DNA of 64,000 bases, taken from NCBI RefSeq assembly GCF_003429565.1, contig NZ_QUAK01000025.1, positions 124,001 to 188,000 on the forward strand, given 5' to 3'. Both the position numbers and the translations under genes were made by a program. This stretch comes from Streptomyces triticagri. Its GTDB lineage: Bacteria > Actinomycetota > Actinomycetes > Streptomycetales > Streptomycetaceae. This document shows positions 63,496-64,000 of the stretch, in pieces (within the stretch, counting starts at the first letter, position 1; each line of letters opens with the position of its first letter). The notes under the pieces are model-generated. The model was not told the origin of the DNA and ran no database searches. It saw only the letters and a program-made list of their open reading frames with translations.

Positions 63496-64000
63496 TCAGG
63501 CGGTGGCGGGAGCGGGGACCGCCTTCGAGTCGCTCGTGGCCGAGTCGGTGTCGAAGTCGTCGACCGGGGACGCGGTGGCGGAGTCGTACGCGTCCTTGTC
63601 GAGGATGTTCTCGCGGGCCGCGACGATCACCGGGACCAGGGCCTGACCGGCGACGTTGGTCGCGGTGCGCATCATGTCCAGGATCGGGTCGACGGCGAGC
63701 AGCAGGCCCACGCCCTCCAGCGGAAGGCCGAGCGTCGACAGGGTCAGGGTCAGCATGACCGTGGCACCGGTCAGACCCGCGGTGGCCGCCGAGCCGACGA
63801 CCGAGACGAACGCGATGAGCAGGTACTCCTTGATGCCCAGCTGCACATCGAAGATCTCGGCGACGAAGATCGCGGCGATCGCCGGGTAGATCGCGGCGCA
63901 GCCGTCCATCTTGGTGGTGGCGCCGAACGGCACCGCGAAGGAGGTGTAGTTCTTCGGAACGCCGAGCCGCTCGGTGACCCGCTGGGTGACCGGCATGGTG
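63496..64000 (-). CDS. dicarboxylate/amino acid:cation symporter (DAACS family), C-terminal part
   Basis: The last 167 codons of a sodium- or proton-coupled dicarboxylate carrier; the frame is open through the window edge. The hairpin and helix-8 block TSFAVPFGATTKMDGCAAIYPAIAAIFVAEIF and the NMDGT-like coupling region in variant form are present. ILDMMRTATNVAGQALVPVIVAA is the helix-8 substrate-binding block with the Asp that contacts the substrate amino or carboxyl groups. The last 35 residues are an acidic cytosolic tail. Relatives import C4-dicarboxylates, glutamate or aspartate; the N-terminal helices are outside the window. Confidence 0.9.
   Translation of the reverse strand, partial: TMPVTQRVTERLGVPKNYTSFAVPFGATTKMDGCAAIYPAIAAIFVAEIFDVQLGIKEYLLIAFVSVVGSAATAGLTGATVMLTLTLSTLGLPLEGVGLLLAVDPILDMMRTATNVAGQALVPVIVAARENILDKDAYDSATASPVDDFDTDSATSDSKAVPAPATA

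Overview
The window is a 64 kb piece of a high-GC actinobacterial chromosome, almost certainly Streptomyces. Indications are very high third-position GC, frequent GTG and TTG starts, many 4-base start/stop overlaps, the XRE/DUF397/ATPase module, the futalosine route to menaquinone, and an aminopeptidase fragment that closely resembles the S. griseus enzyme. The gene order (mqnA, csp, mqnC, menG, nuoA-N, recQ, polyprenyl synthase) looks like core chromosome rather than an island. No tRNA, rRNA, CRISPR array, insertion sequence or prophage was recognised.

Layout. 1-5 kb: end of a secreted M28 aminopeptidase, then an ABC exporter pair with a LolA-like secreted protein, then a trans-polyprenyl diphosphate synthase. 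5-14 kb: POT peptide transporter, CocE-type hydrolase, HAD phosphatase, an ATP-grasp plus FAD-oxidoreductase pair (the ATP-grasp gene carries an apparent frameshift), and fumarylacetoacetase. 14-16.5 kb: recQ, bracketed by two copies of a roughly 100-bp intergenic repeat block. 16.5-32.6 kb: a complete 14-gene complex I operon (nuoA to nuoN, minus strand), translationally coupled almost throughout and preceded by a Rex-type operator. 32.6-37.3 kb: the longest gene-free stretch, an NlpC/P60 cell-wall hydrolase, small membrane proteins, and the HATPase / XRE / DUF397 cluster. 37.3-41.4 kb: a GNAT enzyme, a DinB/maleylpyruvate-isomerase-like protein, and a three-gene cassette read here as a polymorphic toxin system. 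That cassette has a lipoprotein, a Hint-domain toxin with a prepilin-type leader, and a presumed immunity protein. 41.6-49 kb: geranylgeranyl-reductase-family flavoprotein, GNAT, a large zinc-ribbon membrane protein, menG, an imidazolonepropionase-like protein and mqnC. 49-55 kb: membrane and hypothetical proteins, a receptor-type Ser/Thr kinase, mqnA and a cold-shock gene with a structured leader. 55-64 kb: secreted TAP-type hydrolase, long-chain acyl-CoA synthetase, then a divergent thiolase | FabG4-like reductase - MaoC dehydratase locus with its own TetR regulator, and the end of a dicarboxylate symporter.

How it fits together. Menaquinone head-group synthesis (MqnA, MqnC), side-chain synthesis (polyprenyl synthase), ring methylation (MenG), possibly side-chain saturation (the reductase at 41.6-42.9 kb), and the complex that reduces menaquinone (Nuo) all lie in one region. 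The Rex-like site predicts that Nuo expression follows the NADH/NAD+ ratio. The fatty-acid locus at 59-63 kb resembles the mycobacterial fadA2-fabG4-htdX group. It carries the same 14-bp imperfect palindrome in front of both its divergent promoter and its tetR gene. The least ordinary element is the 38.7-41.4 kb toxin cassette.
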